From an uncultured Collinsella sp. (GTDB taxonomy: Bacteria > Actinomycetota > Coriobacteriia > Coriobacteriales > Coriobacteriaceae), in assembly GCA_900554325.1 (NCBI GenBank), contig USHA01000089.1, positions 1 through 7,315 on the forward strand: a stretch of 7,315 nt of DNA, given 5' to 3'. This document shows positions 5,947 through 7,315 of the stretch, in pieces; positions within the stretch are counted from its first letter, which is position 1, and every line of letters begins with the position of its first letter. A model generated the notes under the pieces. It did no database searches. It worked only from the letters and a program-made list of their open reading frames with translations, and was not told where the DNA came from. The translations under genes and the position numbers were made by a program.

Positions 5947-7153
5947 AGTTGCCGTAACCTCCCCTCTCCTGGTCGCGAATAACGTGGCCGCCCTCAAGGG
6001 CGATCACGCGACGGTGCATGCTATCGACCATCTCGCGGTCGTGCGTGGCGACGATCACGGTGGTGCCAGTGCGGTTAATACGCTCGAGCAGCTTCATGAT
6101 GCCCAGCGAGATCGCCGGGTCGAGGTTGCCCGTCGGCTCGTCGCAAATCAGTAACGGCGGACGGTTGACCATAGCGCGGGCGACGGCAACGCGCTGCTGC
6201 TCGCCACCGGAAAGCTGGTCGGGCAGCGAGTCCATCTGATCGGCCAGGCCGACCAGACGCAGCACCTCGGGCACCTGGCTGCGAATGACGCCCTTGGGCT
6301 TGCCGATGCACTGCAGGGCAAACGCCACGTTTTCGTAGGCGGTCTTTTGCGGCAGAAGCTTAAAGTCCTGGAACACGGCGCCAATCTGGCGGCGCAGGAA
6401 CGGAACCTTGCGGTTCTTGATCTTCATGAGGTCCTGACCGGCAACCAGGATGCGGCCGCTCGTCGGCTTGACGTCGCGGTTGAGCGTCGACAGCAGCGTG
6501 GTCTTACCCGAGCCGGAGTGACCGACCAGGAAGACGAACTCGCCCGGATAGATCTCGATGTTGATGTCGTCGAGTGCAGGCTTGTTGGGCTGTGCCGGAT
6601 AGATCTTGGTGACATGCTCCATAAGGATGACGGGCTCGACACCGGCCTGCTTGGCCATCTTCTTGCGGCTGGCCTGCGGATCGATAGGCGCAAACACCGA
6701 CGTAAAATCGGGGTTGTTGAGCGCGTTATCGAGGCTTGCGACCTCGGCGGCCTGATCGCTCTCGACCACCGGGGCAGCAGGCTGCGTGGGGTCGGGAATA
6801 GCGGCAAAGAGACCGGACTGTGCAGGCTGAGGAGCCGGCGTCGCAGGGGCCAAGGGGTCGGGAATGCCGGCCATGGTAGGCTGCGGCGTGGCGGCGCCAG
6901 CCTGAGGCTGCTCCACGCGAGCGGTCACGGCCTGAACGGGCTCAAAACCCGCCGCGCCGGAAAGCGCAACATCGCTGGTGGGATTGTAGGCAAAGGGATC
7001 GGATGCCGGCTGTGCCTGATCTGCCGGCTGAGCGGGGGCCTGAGCAACAGGCTGGCCCTCTGAATCCGGAGTGGCGAAACGACTGCCCTGGACGCCTGCC
7101 TGCGTCTTGGGGGCATCATCGCCCGCACCGGAGGTACGGAAGTGGTTACCCAC
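5933..7153 (-). CDS. ftsE: Cell division ATP-binding protein FtsE with a long N-terminal extension
   Basis: This is the cytoplasmic ATPase of FtsEX. Residues about 175-395 form a complete ABC domain: Walker A GHSGSGKTTL (211-220), Q-loop Gln262 in VFQDFKLLP, signature LSGGEQQ (314-320), Walker B LLICDEPTGNLD (334-345) with Glu339, and H-loop His371 in VATHD. Typical FtsE is about 220-230 residues, whereas this one is 406. The extra 174 N-terminal residues are low in complexity and rich in Ala, Pro, Gln, Asp and Thr, with recurring IPDP (97-100, 119-122) and a basic patch ASRKKMAK (161-168) just before the ATPase domain. There is no signal peptide, so the extension is cytoplasmic and probably disordered. 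The GTG start at 7153 has AAGGAG five bases upstream. Internal starts such as the Met in ASRKKM lack an obvious Shine-Dalgarno. The short C-terminal tail (RGGYGNYGTN) overlaps ftsX. ABC identity is certain; the extension's role is unknown. Confidence 0.97.
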   Translation of the reverse strand: MGNHFRTSGAGDDAPKTQAGVQGSRFATPDSEGQPVAQAPAQPADQAQPASDPFAYNPTSDVALSGAAGFEPVQAVTARVEQPQAGAATPQPTMAGIPDPLAPATPAPQPAQSGLFAAIPDPTQPAAPVVESDQAAEVASLDNALNNPDFTSVFAPIDPQASRKKMAKQAGVEPVILMEHVTKIYPAQPNKPALDDINIEIYPGEFVFLVGHSGSGKTTLLSTLNRDVKPTSGRILVAGQDLMKIKNRKVPFLRRQIGAVFQDFKLLPQKTAYENVAFALQCIGKPKGVIRSQVPEVLRLVGLADQMDSLPDQLSGGEQQRVAVARAMVNRPPLLICDEPTGNLDPAISLGIMKLLERINRTGTTVIVATHDREMVDSMHRRVIALEGGHVIRDQERGGYGNYGTN

Positions 7154-7158
7154 TGGTG

Positions 7159-7164
7159 CTCCTT
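7159..7164 (-). promoter_or_regulatory. Shine-Dalgarno site supporting the GTG start of ftsE
   Basis: The minus strand reads AAGGAG five bases before the GTG at 7153. It is the evidence that translation really begins at the far end of the unusual N-terminal extension rather than near the ATPase domain. Confidence 0.65.
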
Positions 7165-7176
7165 ATCGTCGTGCGT

Positions 7177-7281
7177 TTAAACTACATGAGCGCTTTGTAT
7201 TTTAGCAGTATTAGCTTTACTGCACATAAGAAGCATGGCACGCCTTGGATTCCCGTCGGCCGCCTTGATTATCGACTTCAT
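7177..7281 (-). CDS. Possible 34-residue leader or small protein upstream of ftsE
   Basis: ATG at 7281 opens a 34-codon frame ending in TAA at 7177-7179, 23 bases before the ftsE start. GGGAGG at 7289-7294 lies seven bases before the ATG, as good a ribosome-binding site as any in the window. The peptide starts MKSIIKAADGNPRR, has a short hydrophobic middle (AMLLMC) and ends KIQSAHVV. It is basic overall, with no clear signal peptide or full membrane segment. I recognise no family. It could be a small protein, a leader coupling translation into ftsE, or a chance ORF; a promoter-like TGCTAAAAT (7199-7207, minus strand) lies inside it and would argue for chance. Confidence 0.3.
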   Translation of the reverse strand: MKSIIKAADGNPRRAMLLMCSKANTAKIQSAHVV

Positions 7282-7303
7282 CCGAACACCTCCCACATTC
7301 ATC

Positions 7304-7315
7304 CGTACATGTACG
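7304..7315. repeat. 12-bp perfect palindrome at the right edge
   Basis: cgtacatgtacg reads the same on both strands and is cut off by the end of the window, so it may extend further. It lies upstream of the small ORF and ftsE, where an operator could sit. On its own a 12-bp palindrome is weak evidence. Confidence 0.25.

Noticed and set aside
6347..7063. 238-codon plus-strand ORF opposite ftsE
   Set aside because: It lies wholly antisense to a certain gene, and its Arg/Gly/Leu-rich translation is what GC-rich codons give on the opposite strand. No domain is recognisable.
7205..7223. 6-bp inverted repeat gcagta/tactgc, considered as a terminator or operator upstream of ftsE
   Set aside because: The stem is short and half AT, no T-run follows a stable stem, and it points into ftsE. 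It is likely to be chance, or inside the small ORF.

Overview
The window reads as chromosomal DNA from a high-GC Gram-positive, most likely a Coriobacteriia member such as Collinsella. This is inference from GC-rich codon third positions, clear Shine-Dalgarno sites, frequent TTG/GTG starts and protein character; no rRNA or other marker gene settles it. Every well-supported gene from position 803 to the right edge is on the minus strand, so that part is best read from right to left.

Right part (about 7315 to 4890): a possible 34-codon leader ORF precedes ftsE (GTG start). ftsE overlaps ftsX by 14 bases, and the pair ends at a strong intrinsic terminator. FtsE and FtsX form the ABC-type complex that couples cell division to peptidoglycan hydrolase activation. 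This FtsE has an unusual Ala/Pro/Gln-rich N-terminal extension of about 174 residues ahead of a complete ATPase domain. Next comes rnr (RNase R, 711 residues) with its own GGAGG site, followed by a GC-rich hairpin.

Middle part (about 2755 to 1285): a small serine recombinase of the resolvase/invertase class lies downstream of rnr. Its upstream region holds a cluster of related inverted repeats (core AAACCTG or AAACCTA) that overlaps the most promoter-like sequence, which fits a recombination site or autoregulatory operator. A VanZ-like membrane protein follows (TTG start, near-perfect Shine-Dalgarno).

Left part (1285 to 1): an ArsC/Spx-family thioredoxin-fold protein with a CxxC motif is transcribed leftward. 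It converges on a plus-strand gene (about 320-730) that resembles the N-terminal domain of a MarR-like protein family but lacks the DNA-binding domain. At the left edge an open frame ending at 177 may be the tail of another gene.

No tRNA, rRNA, CRISPR array or complete insertion sequence was recognised. No gene-free stretch reaches 300 bases. The longest is 2578-2754, which holds the inverted repeats and the rnr-distal hairpin. The 731-802 gap between convergent genes shows no convincing terminator. The 1163-1284 and 1867-1971 gaps show only ribosome-binding sites and weak promoter-like elements.
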